Of a stretch of DNA of 64,000 nt, positions 35,682 through 44,675 are shown piece after piece. The position numbers and the translations under genes are program-made. The notes below the pieces were generated by a model. It saw nothing but the letters and a program-made list of their open reading frames with translations. It did no database searches and was not told where the DNA came from. Position 1 is the first letter of the stretch. Each line of letters opens with the position of its first letter. Source of the DNA: SHYR01 sp036013055 (GTDB taxonomy: Bacteria; Chloroflexota; Dehalococcoidia; UBA2979); NCBI GenBank assembly GCA_036013055.1, contig DASCQM010000011.1, forward strand, positions 6,180-70,179. The letters are read 5' to 3'.

Positions 35682-36281
35682 ATGGCTCGTCCGCCCGTGG
35701 AGTCACTGACCGAAGGCTTCGCGCCCCTGCGCACCTGGTTCAATGCCGACCTCGACCGCCCGAGGTTCGTGGCGATCATGTCCCCTACCTGACCGCAGTG
35801 TCTGAAAGGCGCCGGTTCGGTGCAGGAGTCGATTTTCGATGCGTTCCCGGAAGCGGAGTTCCGCGTAGCGATCGTGTGGATCGACATCATGGACAGCGAC
35901 ACGCCAGCGACCGCGCTGTCGGCGTCCGTCGAGCTTGGGGACGGTCGTGCCTCGTACTTCCACGACCCCACGCACCACGCCGGTCGAGCGCTGGCGAGGT
36001 CGCTGGACTGGCAGCGACACGTCCCGTGGGATGCGTACCTGTTCTACGCGCCGGGCCAGCGATGGGATGGCGAGGCACCGCCCCCACCGTCGGAGTGGTT
36101 CCACGCGCTGCAGGATCGCGAGGTCTGGGAAGAGACCCTCGCCGCCGAGGGTGCCGAAGGCACCGGGTGGACCGAGCACCTGGCTGAAGAATCCGAGGCG
36201 GACCCTGAGCGATTTCGGCGCGATCGGGCGCTCACCGTCGCGCTCCGTGACGCGGGGACGGAGTGGCTCGCCCGCAGCTAG
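35682..36281 (+). CDS. Thioredoxin-fold protein with in-frame TGA in a UxxC motif; candidate selenoprotein
   Basis: ATG 35682 (GGAAGG about 8 nt upstream) opens a frame that meets TGA at 35790-35792 and then runs on in the same frame to TAG 36281, giving 199 residues if the TGA is read. Around it the text is FVAIMSPT-U-PQC-LKGAG: a beta-strand, then a UxxC where thioredoxin-like relatives have CxxC, then a helix. The downstream part (FRVAIVWIDIMDSD, YFHDPTHHAGRALA) continues smoothly, with no codon-usage break. A hairpin fitting bacterial SECIS rules follows the TGA. The alternative is a Cys (TGC) to stop mutation. No sel genes are in the window. Confidence 0.7.
35790..35823 (+). promoter_or_regulatory. 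Sec-UGA and candidate bacterial SECIS hairpin
   Basis: The TGA (35790-35792) is followed after 16 nt by a stem GCGCC (35809-35813) / GGTGC (35819-35823), five pairs with one G-U, around the loop GGTTC. The apical loop starts 22 nt after the UGA and begins with GG then U. Bacterial SECIS elements bound by SelB have an apical loop about 16-37 nt after the UGA, with a G in the first two loop positions, and E. coli fdhF has GGUCU in its loop. The match is by eye; no folding energy was computed. Confidence 0.55.
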
Positions 36282-36380
36282 CCGGCTCGTCCCCCACCCG
36301 CTCGCGTCTCTATCGGCGCTCTCGCGTATCATGCCCCGGCCGACTGGCGAGCACGTGAGAGACGGACCGAGGGGCAACGA

Positions 36381-37793
36381 ATGATCGGTGCAGAACAGTT
36401 AGACCGCGCGTTGAACCCGCGTACCGTGGCGGTCGTCGGCGACGCGAAGGCCCGCAACTACCGCTGGCTCCGCTCCATGAGCACGTTCCAGGGCAAGGTC
36501 TACTCCGTGCAGGTCGATCCGGAAGAGATCCCGGGCATCGAGGCGCTCGGCATCGCGAATTACACGAGCCTGACCGATATCCCCGACGAGGTTGACTACG
36601 TCGTTTGCGCCGTGCCGCGAAACGTCGCGCCGATCGTGCTGCGAGACGCGATCGCCAAGCAGGTCGGCGGCGTTGGCATGTTCACCTCCGGATTCGCGGA
36701 GACCGAGAGCGACGAAGGGCAGGAGCTGCAGACGCAGATCACCGGCATGGCGCGCGACGCCGGCATGGTGCTGATCGGCCCCAACTGCATGGGGCTCTAC
36801 AACCCCGCGCTCGGCGTGCGCTTCGGCGAGAACCAGGCCACCGGGTTCGAGGGCGATGTCACCTTCCTCTCGCAGAGCGGCGGACATGGCGGCGACTTCG
36901 CGACCGCCGCCCACGCCAGCGGCGTCCCGATTCGCAAGGTCGTCAGTTTCGGCAACGGCGTGGTGCTGGGCATCGCGGACTACCTCGAATACTTCGCCGA
37001 GGATGACGACACCAGCTACATCTCGATGTACCTCGAAGGCCTGCGCGAAGGTCCGCGCTTCTTCCAGTCGTTGCGCCAGACGACGCTGCGCAAGCCCGTG
37101 GTGCTGTGGAAGGGCGGCCTGAGCGACCCCGGACAGCGCGCCACTGCCTCGCACACGGCCTCGCTGGCCGGATCAGCCGAGGTCTGGGACGCGATGTACC
37201 GGCAGACGGGCGCGATCCCGGTCAGTTCCGTCGCTGAGATGGTCGATGTGCTGAAGGCATTGCGCGAGCTGCAGCCGTTCACGGGCACGGGCATCGGCAT
37301 CACCGGCGGTTCGGGCGGCCAGTCGGTCGCAATGGCCGATACGTTCTCGCGTGCCGGGCTGCGCGTGCCAACGCTGACCGGCGACTCCTACGAGCGGCTC
37401 GCCTCCTGGTTCCGGGTCGTCGGTGCCAGCTTCGGCAACCCGATCGACATGGGGTCGAATCGCAGCGAGATCGACACGATCATGGAGGTGCTGATCTCCG
37501 ACGCGAACGTCGACTGCCTCGTCGTGCAGCTGCGGCCGGCCTCCGGCGACCCCGACGACGTGCAGCGGCTGAACGCGCAATTCGATGCGATCGAGCAGGC
37601 GAAGGAACGCGCCCAGAAGCCGGTCGCCGCGATTGTCTACTCGTCCGCGCCGGTGGACGAGGGCCCCGCGATCGCCGCCATCGATGAGCGCCTGCGCGCG
37701 ATCGGTGTCCCGTCGTTCCCGACCTACGAGCGGGCCGCGACGGCGCTCTCCAGGGTCAGCGCGTACTACCGCTTCCTAGAGGCAGCGAAGTAA
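36381..37793 (+). CDS. NDP-forming acyl-CoA synthetase alpha-subunit-like protein (CoA-binding)
   Basis: A 470-residue protein matching the alpha part of ADP-forming acetyl-CoA synthetases. An N-terminal CoA-binding domain (RTVAVVGDAKARNYRW; VDYVVCAVPRNVAP; GFAETESDEGQELQ) is followed by two succinyl-CoA-ligase-like domains with GPNCMGLYNP, TFLSQSGGHGGDFA and the phospho-His loop ASHTASLAGS. The ATP-grasp beta part is absent here; known enzymes carry it fused or as a partner subunit. The product may pair with a beta subunit elsewhere or handle acyl-CoA without ATP. GAGGGG lies before the ATG. Confidence 0.86.
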   Translation: MIGAEQLDRALNPRTVAVVGDAKARNYRWLRSMSTFQGKVYSVQVDPEEIPGIEALGIANYTSLTDIPDEVDYVVCAVPRNVAPIVLRDAIAKQVGGVGMFTSGFAETESDEGQELQTQITGMARDAGMVLIGPNCMGLYNPALGVRFGENQATGFEGDVTFLSQSGGHGGDFATAAHASGVPIRKVVSFGNGVVLGIADYLEYFAEDDDTSYISMYLEGLREGPRFFQSLRQTTLRKPVVLWKGGLSDPGQRATASHTASLAGSAEVWDAMYRQTGAIPVSSVAEMVDVLKALRELQPFTGTGIGITGGSGGQSVAMADTFSRAGLRVPTLTGDSYERLASWFRVVGASFGNPIDMGSNRSEIDTIMEVLISDANVDCLVVQLRPASGDPDDVQRLNAQFDAIEQAKERAQKPVAAIVYSSAPVDEGPAIAAIDERLRAIGVPSFPTYERAATALSRVSAYYRFLEAAK

Positions 37794-38004
37794 GCGAGCG
37801 ACGCGACTGACACCGCCAGCGGTCCTCGGATCTCACGCCGGGATCGGCGCGATCGTGACGCGATGCCTGCAAAAACCTCGTCAAATCTATCGCGATCACC
37901 GAGTAAGTCCGCGCAGATTCCCAAAAGTCCATTGATCGTCCGTCGGGCCTCGCGCAGCATGGCGGACGGTCAAGTGACACGCGAATCTTCAGGTAGGACG
38001 AGAA

Positions 38005-39081
38005 ATGAACGATCGATGGCTCAGAGGCGTATTCGCCGTTGGTGTCGGCGCGGCTCTGATGTTCGCCGCCTGCTCGGACAGCGATGACGACGCGGGTTCC
38101 GCCGCGACATCGCAGCCAACCACGGCAGCTGCGGCCACGACCGCTCCGACTCAGGCTCCAGCGCCTGTCGCGACCGAAGCACCGACTGCGGCGCCGACCA
38201 CCGCACCGACTGCCGCACCGACAGAGGTGCCGACGGAGTACCCGCTGACCGTTCGCGACCTGCTCGGGCGCGAAGTGACCATCGCGGCCGCACCCCAGCG
38301 CATCGTCACCACCAGCCCGTCCGCGATCGAGATGCTCTACGCCGCTGGCGGCGAGGCGATCGCACGGTCGCAGACGTCGGTGCATCCGGATGGCGTCAGT
38401 GACCTGCCATCGATCGGCCCGTCCTACGCGCCAGCGTTCGAGGCCATCATCGAACTCGGTCCCGACCTCGTAATTGCCGACGCCTCAGCACAGGCCCACC
38501 TCGCCGAAGCCTTCGGCGGCGCGCTGCGCGGGAGCGCCGTGATCTTCATCGGCGCCGTCGGCTATGAGGACGTCGCGACCTCGATCCGGCTGATCGGGCA
38601 GGTGATCGACAGCAACACGACAGCCGAGGCATCCGCTAACTCCATGGAGCTGGCACTGAATGAGATGCTCGCGTCGTCCACGGGCAAGACTGCACCGCGC
38701 GTCCTGATCATGAACGGCGCGATCAACGACTTCTTCGTTGCGATGCCAGGTTCGTTCGTCGGCAACCTCGTTGACGAGCTCGGCGGCGTGAACGTCTCTG
38801 AGGGACAGCCGCAGATCGGCCGCTACCCCGGCTACACGCAGCTCTCACTCGAGGCGATCATCGACACCGACCCGCAGGTGATCCTCACGATCACGGCGGG
38901 CCCTCCCGGTGGACCGTCGCTCGCCGACCTCGTAATGGACGATCCGACGTTTGCCGGGCTCGCCGCCGTAGTCAACGGCCGCGTCCACGACCTCGATCTC
39001 GAGATCTACCTCCAGGCGCCGGGACCGCGTGCTGCTGACGGCGTGCGCGAGCTCACGACTCTGCTCTATGCGGCTGAGTAG
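38005..39081 (+). CDS. ABC transporter substrate-binding lipoprotein (BtuF/FhuD class)
   Basis: A 358-residue lipoprotein: signal peptide, lipobox (MFAAC), a long Thr/Ala/Pro-rich tether (residues about 25-75) and then a class III binding fold with REVTIAAAPQRIVTTSPSAIEML and AAGGEAIARS, typical of vitamin B12, haem or siderophore binders. AGGTAGGA precedes the ATG. It heads an operon with a FecCD permease and an ATPase. The 211-bp upstream region has no recognisable cobalamin riboswitch or Fur box, so the ligand stays open between corrinoid and ferric chelate. Confidence 0.9.
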   Translation: MNDRWLRGVFAVGVGAALMFAACSDSDDDAGSAATSQPTTAAAATTAPTQAPAPVATEAPTAAPTTAPTAAPTEVPTEYPLTVRDLLGREVTIAAAPQRIVTTSPSAIEMLYAAGGEAIARSQTSVHPDGVSDLPSIGPSYAPAFEAIIELGPDLVIADASAQAHLAEAFGGALRGSAVIFIGAVGYEDVATSIRLIGQVIDSNTTAEASANSMELALNEMLASSTGKTAPRVLIMNGAINDFFVAMPGSFVGNLVDELGGVNVSEGQPQIGRYPGYTQLSLEAIIDTDPQVILTITAGPPGGPSLADLVMDDPTFAGLAAVVNGRVHDLDLEIYLQAPGPRAADGVRELTTLLYAAE

Positions 39082-39099
39082 CTGACCCGTTAGCCACCG

Positions 39100-40098
39100 G
39101 TGGACAGCTCGGCAGGCGGTCGGCAGCTAGCCCCAGCGGGCGCGATCGCTGCGGCGTCGCTGCTGCTGATCGTCGCGATCGGGATCGCCGTCTCGCTCGG
39201 TGCCGTTCGCCTCTCGCCGGACCGGCTGATCGGCGGGCTGTTCGATACCGGCGATGCCGCAGCGCGACAGATCGTCTGGCACCTGCGCCTGCCGCGCGTC
39301 CTCGTTGCCGCGCTCGTTGGTGCGAACCTCTCGCTCGCTGGCGTGCTGCTGCAGGGCGTGACGCGTAACCCGCTGGCGGGGCCGCACGTGCTCGGCCTCT
39401 CGGCCGGGGCCGGCTTCGCAGCAATCACCGTGGTCGTGATCGCGCCCGGTGCACCGGTGGAACTGGCCGCGCCGGCCGCCTTTGCCGGCGCGATCGCCGC
39501 CGCCCTCGTCGTCTACGGGCTGGCGTGGCGAGGTGGCATCTCGCCCGTGCGCTTCGCCCTCTCCGGCGTCGCAACCGCCGCGCTATTCGCCGCGCTCAGT
39601 ACTGCCGTGCTCGCCAGTTCAGACCTGTTCACGCAATCGGTGCTCAGCTTCCTCGCCGGAGGACTGTTCAGTCGCGACTGGGACGATGTGCGCCAGATCT
39701 TCCCCTATACGCTAGTCATCGGCGGTGCTGCGGTCGTCGTCGGCGGAACGCTGAACGTGCTGGCGCTCGGCGACGACATCGCGCGCAGCCTCGGCATGCG
39801 TGTCGAGCGAACGCGGCTATTTCTCGTGGTGCTGGCCGCCGGCCTCGCTGGATCCGCGGTCGCGGTGAGCGGCATGCTCGCCTTCGTCGGGCTCGTGATG
39901 CCGCATGTCGCCCGCCTGATCGTCGGTAACGACAACCGGGTGATCGCGCCGCTAGCCGCGCTGCTCGGCGCCAGCCTGCTGGTATTCGCCGACACATTCG
40001 CGCGGCTGGTGATCGCACCAGCCGAGATTCCCGTCGGCATCGTCACCGCCGTAATCGGCGCGCCCGTGTTCCTGCTGCTGATCCGGACCCGCACATGA
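39100..40098 (+). CDS. FecCD-family ABC transporter permease
   Basis: A 332-residue membrane protein with about ten helices. Family blocks: LRLPRVLVAALVGANLSLAG with LLQGVTRNPLAGPHVLGLSA (BtuC/FecCD signature), SFLAGGLFSRDWDDV, and GMLAFVGLVMPHVARLIVGN (the ATPase contact). It forms the channel for the binding protein upstream. GTG 39100 has no clear ribosome site; translation may depend on coupling. Its stop overlaps the ATPase start (ATGA, 40095-40098). Confidence 0.93.
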   Translation: MDSSAGGRQLAPAGAIAAASLLLIVAIGIAVSLGAVRLSPDRLIGGLFDTGDAAARQIVWHLRLPRVLVAALVGANLSLAGVLLQGVTRNPLAGPHVLGLSAGAGFAAITVVVIAPGAPVELAAPAAFAGAIAAALVVYGLAWRGGISPVRFALSGVATAALFAALSTAVLASSDLFTQSVLSFLAGGLFSRDWDDVRQIFPYTLVIGGAAVVVGGTLNVLALGDDIARSLGMRVERTRLFLVVLAAGLAGSAVAVSGMLAFVGLVMPHVARLIVGNDNRVIAPLAALLGASLLVFADTFARLVIAPAEIPVGIVTAVIGAPVFLLLIRTRT

Positions 40099-40973
40099 CC
40101 GCGCCAGAGTCCGCACGAGGGCCGCAGATACCACGCAGCGAGGCGGGCGGCGCACCCGTGCTCGAAGCCAGCGATCTCGTCGTCAGCTACGGCGCACGCG
40201 AAGTGCTTCGCGGGCTCTCGCTGAGCTTCGACGAAGGCGAGTTCGCGGCGATCATCGGCCCAAACGGCTCCGGCAAGTCGACGCTACTGCGCACGCTCGC
40301 CCGACTGATCCGTCCGCAGCAGGGGCGAATCGCCTTCGACGGGCGCGATATCGAGGACACGACGCCCCGCGATCTCGCTCAACGCCTCGCGTTCCTCCCG
40401 CAGGCTCCCGAAGGGCCGGCCGACCTAACGATCGAGGACCTCGTCTGGCGCGGCCGCTACCCGCACCGTGGCCTCTTCGCCTCCGCCAGCGCCGAGGATC
40501 GCGCCGCCGTCGAGCGTGCGCTGCTGCAGGCCGGCGTCGACGAGCTGCGGCATCGCGCATTAGCGACGCTCTCCGGCGGCGAGCGTCAGCGCGCGTGGAT
40601 CGCGATGTCACTCTCGCGCGAGCCGGACCTGCTGCTGCTCGATGAGCCGACGACCTTCCTCGACATCGGCCACCAGGCGGAGCTACTGGGACTGCTGGGC
40701 ACGCTGAACCGCGAGCGCGGGCTGACGGTGGTGATGGTGCTGCACGACGTCACGCAGGCGGCGCAGTACGCGCGGCGGGTCATCGCGCTGCACGACGGTC
40801 GCGTGATGCACGACGGGACGCCGGCCGAGGTCGTGACGGCGGAGCGCATCTCCTCGCTGTTCGACGCCACCGTCGACGTGCTCGCGGATCCGGTCACCGG
40901 CGTCCCCGTCGTAGTGCCGAGAGCGCCGACCGCAGTCGCTGACGTCGACGGTAGCGACAGCGGAGACGCCTGA
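40095..40973 (+). CDS. ABC transporter ATPase (FecE/BtuD class)
   Basis: A 292-residue ATP-binding subunit. Walker A GPNGSGKST (about residues 56-64), Q-loop FLPQAPEG, signature LSGGERQRAWIAM, Walker B LLLLDEPTTFLDI and H-loop MVLHDVTQA are all intact. It powers uptake by the FecCD permease through overlapping translation. The C-terminal 40 residues are Val/Asp/Ala-rich and not conserved. It is the last gene of the importer operon; 192 bp without a gene follow. Confidence 0.95.
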   Translation: MTAPESARGPQIPRSEAGGAPVLEASDLVVSYGAREVLRGLSLSFDEGEFAAIIGPNGSGKSTLLRTLARLIRPQQGRIAFDGRDIEDTTPRDLAQRLAFLPQAPEGPADLTIEDLVWRGRYPHRGLFASASAEDRAAVERALLQAGVDELRHRALATLSGGERQRAWIAMSLSREPDLLLLDEPTTFLDIGHQAELLGLLGTLNRERGLTVVMVLHDVTQAAQYARRVIALHDGRVMHDGTPAEVVTAERISSLFDATVDVLADPVTGVPVVVPRAPTAVADVDGSDSGDA

Positions 40974-41165
40974 GCGATAACGCGCCAGCCGACACCCGCC
41001 GATTCGCTGTCGGGAGATGATCCGTTGCTGAATTACGTGAGAGAGTGGAGCCGTACTGGGTCGTAGGGGATCTCCAGGAACATGCGGCAACACTGGCCGT
41101 TCGCCCGATCACTCACGATCCCGTCGCGTCGTGTGCTCGATCGACGAGCCTGAAAGGCCCGCTCC

Positions 41166-41483
41166 ATGACTACGGATTCCGCGTCGTTCTACACCACGTC
41201 GACACCGCACCGTCACCGCCGCACGGTCACGATGGGGCTGATCGGTGCCGCGCTCGCCGTCGCGCTGGCTGGACTGACGGCGGTGACGCTGCTCCAGCGT
41301 CTGCCGGAGGTCGTCGACGGTGGCACGTGGCACGAGGTGCGCGCATACGGGTCGTTCGGCCTGATGGCGCTGGCGATGCTGGTCGCAATACGCGCGGCGG
41401 TCTCGCTCGGCAGCAAAGGGAATGGCGCAGGCACTCTCGCTGCGTGTCGCCCGTCCGAGGGGCCCCGCGTTCTGGTCGAATGA
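41166..41483 (+). CDS. Hypothetical small membrane protein
   Basis: A 105-residue protein with two hydrophobic helices (about residues 23-43 and 62-80) after a His/Arg-rich N-terminus. There is no family I recognise. The last 20 residues overlap the start of the next membrane gene by 62 bp, which is unusual; the true stop or a frameshift joining the two is possible. GAAAGG lies 7 nt before the ATG. It is likely co-transcribed with the next two genes. Confidence 0.5.
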   Translation: MTTDSASFYTTSTPHRHRRTVTMGLIGAALAVALAGLTAVTLLQRLPEVVDGGTWHEVRAYGSFGLMALAMLVAIRAAVSLGSKGNGAGTLAACRPSEGPRVLVE

Positions 41484-42561
41484 CGCCGTCGCGCTCGCGA
41501 TGTCGCGCGAGGAACTGGCGCGGACGACCGCGAACTCGTGGGAGGCGAGGATCCTCGCCGGGGTCTCGCGCTTCTTCATCATCGCGCCGCCGTGGTTCCG
41601 AGCCGGTGGGGAGGCGCTGCTCAGTCATGGGGCGCGTCTCGTCGTCTGGGGGCTCGTGCTGGCGATCGGCGTCCCGCTGTTGGAGCGAGCGCTCGACAGC
41701 CAGGCGGTCATGGATCTCCTCACGGGTAACGGTGCGAACCTTGAACTGACCGTCGCGCTCGCGAACGTTCGCAACAATCTGACGGCTACGCCGGGGCTGG
41801 TCCTGCTCATGATCGGGCTTGGCGCGATGGCAGCCGTCTGGGCCTACTCCCCGCTCGCGCTCGCCCCACTCTCCCTCAGCCAGGATTCGCAACGCCTCGA
41901 TGGCGCGGTGTTCGCGCAGGACATCCCGGTGCGACTGCGCGACCAGCTTGAGCAGATGGCGTGGGACGGCGAACGCGCGAGTACGTACTGGGAACGCGAC
42001 GACGCCACCACCGAGGCGAGCGTGATGGACACCGGAACGGTGCGACTGAAGACGATCGTCGAGAGCCCGGTCTCGCTCGAAGAGGATGCCGTCTCGTCCT
42101 ACTGGCTGGTGCCGGCGATCGCCGGAGCGGCGATCACGATGCTCGCGTTCGGCATCTACTACTCGGCGCTCCCGCAGGCCGCGGACTTCGTCCCACTTGA
42201 CCGCGCTGACGTATTGAACGGGCCGCTGCTGCCGACGGCGCTTTGGACGCTGGCGGTGGTGCTGCTTGCTGGCGTCGGCCCGCTGCTCGTGCAGACCGCG
42301 CGCCTGATGGCCGGCGTCTACCACTACCGATCCACGGTGGTCTATGTGGAGATCGTCGGTTCGTTCACCCGCAGCGAGGTGAACGTCGGCAAGGCGCGTT
42401 CGGACAGCGTCGAGTCGCGCAACCTCGTCGTCCGCTCCAACCTCGTGCTGAGGTACTTCGTCGCGGAGGTGGCGAGCGAGTCAGTCGATGTGAACGCGGC
42501 ACGCCACCTGATCGCCCTCGAGTCAACGCAATCCACCGACGAGCTGTTGCCGAACTCGTGA
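41422..42561 (+). CDS. Hypothetical multi-helix membrane protein
   Basis: A 379-residue protein with about five membrane helices: RLVVWGLVLAIGVPLLERAL, PGLVLLMIGLGAMAAVWAY, WLVPAIAGAAITMLAFGIYY and ALWTLAVVLLAGVGPLLVQ. A soluble segment of about 90 residues lies between helices 2 and 3, and a polar C-terminal part (SRNLVVRSNLVLRYFVAEV) follows. No known family is evident. ATG 41500 is an alternative start. Its TGA overlaps the GTG of the SHOCT-domain gene (GTGA), so the two products are probably made together. Confidence 0.6.
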   Translation: MAQALSLRVARPRGPAFWSNDAVALAMSREELARTTANSWEARILAGVSRFFIIAPPWFRAGGEALLSHGARLVVWGLVLAIGVPLLERALDSQAVMDLLTGNGANLELTVALANVRNNLTATPGLVLLMIGLGAMAAVWAYSPLALAPLSLSQDSQRLDGAVFAQDIPVRLRDQLEQMAWDGERASTYWERDDATTEASVMDTGTVRLKTIVESPVSLEEDAVSSYWLVPAIAGAAITMLAFGIYYSALPQAADFVPLDRADVLNGPLLPTALWTLAVVLLAGVGPLLVQTARLMAGVYHYRSTVVYVEIVGSFTRSEVNVGKARSDSVESRNLVVRSNLVLRYFVAEVASESVDVNAARHLIALESTQSTDELLPNS

Positions 42562-42968
42562 CCGCACTCAGCGGCGACATCGACGCGGGCGTCGCGCCGG
42601 TAGCGGTCGATCTGGACGCGGCGGGGACGCAACGCGTTGTCGACAGCAACCTGGCCATACTTGAGGCCAGCGCAGCGATCGGCCGCGGCGCTGCCGACCC
42701 GGACGAGCTTGCGCGCGGTGGAGCCGCGGATCCCACGCCCGCCCTCGACGTGCCGGCCGGAGAGACACCGGCAATCGCACCGCCGTCCCCTGACGGTTCC
42801 GCCGACGCAACAGCGGCACCGCCTGATCAGCCGTCGACGGGCGATGCGAAACCGACGTCGGGAGGCGCGCTCGAACGCCTGAGCGAGCTGCAGACGATCT
42901 TCGATGCCGGGCACATCACGGCCGAGGAGTTTGAACAGAAGAAGTCTGAGATCATCGCCGACCTCTGA
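42558..42968 (+). CDS. Small protein with C-terminal SHOCT domain
   Basis: A 136-residue protein starting at GTG 42558 overlapping the preceding TGA. The first 100 residues are low-complexity, rich in Ala, Pro, Asp and Thr. The last 33 residues (LERLSELQTIFDAGHITAEE, then FEQKKSEIIADL) are a SHOCT domain, a short helical module found at the C-terminus of many bacterial proteins and thought to mediate oligomerisation. It probably works with the membrane protein encoded just upstream. Confidence 0.72.
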   Translation: MTALSGDIDAGVAPVAVDLDAAGTQRVVDSNLAILEASAAIGRGAADPDELARGGAADPTPALDVPAGETPAIAPPSPDGSADATAAPPDQPSTGDAKPTSGGALERLSELQTIFDAGHITAEEFEQKKSEIIADL

Positions 42969-43001
42969 TCGCCGGGCCCGACGAGGCGATCGTCTCGTGA
43001 G

Positions 43002-43517
43002 CTAGTCGCCCTCGACGCGCAACAACAGGCCGTACAAGACATCGCCCGGCGGCGCGATCACCATGGCGCTCACCACGTACAGCCCCGGCGTGAGATCCGC
43101 GTCGAACGCGACGCTTCCGCCACCGATCGACGCTGCGAGCGACATCGGATCCCCCGACGGGCTCCATGCCAGCCAGTCGGGCGCGCTCTCGATCGGTTGA
43201 TCGCTCTCCACCGACCACGCGTGCAGCGCGATCTCGACATCGGTCAGCAACGGCGAGTCCAGCGCCACAGTCTCGCGAACGGCGACGACAAGCGGGTCGA
43301 CGTTGGTGATCCGTCCGATCGAATCCGCACATAACGCGAACTGCTCTTCGGCGCTCCGCCAGCAGTAACTGCCAAGCCCCAGTTGCACCTCGCTGCCGTC
43401 GCTGCCGGACGCCACGACGGCTGGCGGGCTCACCGAGTCAGGCGCGGGGGAGCCGTCACAGGCGTCGGCGCCCACAATCGCCATCGCGAGCAGGGCCACG
43501 ATCCACCTTCTCCGCAT
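43002..43517 (-). CDS. Hypothetical secreted protein, possible lipoprotein
   Basis: A 171-residue protein with an N-terminal signal (RRRWIVALLAMAIVGADAC); the Cys at residue 20 could be lipidated, though ADAC is a poor lipobox. The mature part has two further Cys (SYCWRSAEEQFALC) and a beta-rich C-terminus ending TPGLYVVSAMVIAPPGDVLY, suggestive of an immunoglobulin-like or jelly-roll fold. I do not recognise a family. It is convergent with the SHOCT gene and separated from the oxidoreductase gene by 192 bp. Confidence 0.6.
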   Translation of the reverse strand: MRRRWIVALLAMAIVGADACDGSPAPDSVSPPAVVASGSDGSEVQLGLGSYCWRSAEEQFALCADSIGRITNVDPLVVAVRETVALDSPLLTDVEIALHAWSVESDQPIESAPDWLAWSPSGDPMSLAASIGGGSVAFDADLTPGLYVVSAMVIAPPGDVLYGLLLRVEGD

Positions 43518-43709
43518 CGGTTCCGCCCATCCTCATCGCATCAACTGCAAGCCTCTGCTCACTGGACGTCGCACGACGCCCGAATGTTCCCAGCGGCCGC
43601 CCTCAGTTCACAGCATGAGGATGGCCCGCAGTGTGGCTGGCCTACGCCTGATCGACCGCAATTGGAGCGCGAAAGGGATTCGAGCCATCGCCCACAGTGC
43701 AGTCGACCC

Positions 43710-44675
43710 TCAGTCCCCGATCGTAATGACGACGTTGCCAATCTTCTGGCCAGTCTCGACGTAGGTGTGCGCCTCGACGATCTGATCGAGGGAGTAGCGG
43801 CGGTCGATCACCGGCCTGAACTGACCGGACTCCATGAGCTCCTTGAAGTAGTTGATCATCTGCTGATTGTGCTTCGGGATCGGCATCATCACCTTGCGGC
43901 CTCGGGACAGCGGTGAGACCAGGGCGAGGATGGGATTCTGCGCCCACGGACCCATCTCCGAGGAGAAGTAGATTCCACTGGGCCTGAGCAGCCGCTTGCA
44001 TTGACCGAACGTGCTCTTGCCGACGGCATCGAAGACGACGTCGAAGGTCTGCCCGTCCGCAGTAAAGTCCTCGCGCCGGTAGTCGATGACGCGATCGGCG
44101 CCCTGCGCCTCGACGAGTGCCACGCTCTCGGTCCCGCAAACGGCGGTCACGTTTGCTCCAAGGCTGACCAAGATCTGTACCGCCGCCGAGCCAATCGCTC
44201 CCGTCGCGCCGTTAACGATGACGTCGTGCCCGCGGTCGACCTTCGCCGCCCGGATCATCGCGAGGGCGTAGTGCGAGCCTTCAGTCCCCGGTGCGGTGTC
44301 CTCGAAGCTCAGGTTCGTGGGCATCATGGCGATCGAACGATCCTCGGCAATCGTCATGTACTCCGCGTGCGCGCCGAACGGTCCCTCGTTGTAGCCGAAC
44401 ACCCGGTCCCCTACGTCGAACGACGAGACGTCGCTACCAATCGCCTCCACCTCGCCAGCGAACTCGTTCCCGAGGACTGTCGCTTTCGGCTTGCGCAGCC
44501 CCGTGACGACTTTCGCGAAGAACGGCGTGCCCGCACGCGTGTGGCAATCCGTCCGATTCACCGTCGACGCCCGAACCCGCACGAGCAGCTCGTCGGCCTG
44601 AGGGGTCGGCTTCGGCACGTCGATGACGCGAATCACTTGCGGCGGGCCATACCTTGTGTGAACTGCAGCCTTCAT
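43710..44675 (-). CDS. Medium-chain dehydrogenase/reductase, quinone-oxidoreductase (zeta-crystallin) type
   Basis: A 321-residue NADPH-dependent oxidoreductase without the structural-zinc Cys lobe. Blocks: MKAAVHTRYGPPQVIRV, LLVRVRASTVNRTDCHTRAG, GNEFAGEVEAIGSDV and the Rossmann motif NGATGAIGSAAVQILVSLGA. Such enzymes reduce quinones or enones in a detoxifying role. AAAGG precedes the ATG. Its neighbours to the right are stress and ion-transport genes, which fits an oxidative-stress function (inference). Confidence 0.92.
   Translation of the reverse strand: MKAAVHTRYGPPQVIRVIDVPKPTPQADELLVRVRASTVNRTDCHTRAGTPFFAKVVTGLRKPKATVLGNEFAGEVEAIGSDVSSFDVGDRVFGYNEGPFGAHAEYMTIAEDRSIAMMPTNLSFEDTAPGTEGSHYALAMIRAAKVDRGHDVIVNGATGAIGSAAVQILVSLGANVTAVCGTESVALVEAQGADRVIDYRREDFTADGQTFDVVFDAVGKSTFGQCKRLLRPSGIYFSSEMGPWAQNPILALVSPLSRGRKVMMPIPKHNQQMINYFKELMESGQFRPVIDRRYSLDQIVEAHTYVETGQKIGNVVITIGD

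Noticed and set aside
37794..38004. Possible cobalamin riboswitch before the BtuF-like gene
   Set aside because: No B12-box-like conserved core or paired domains could be found in the 211 bp.
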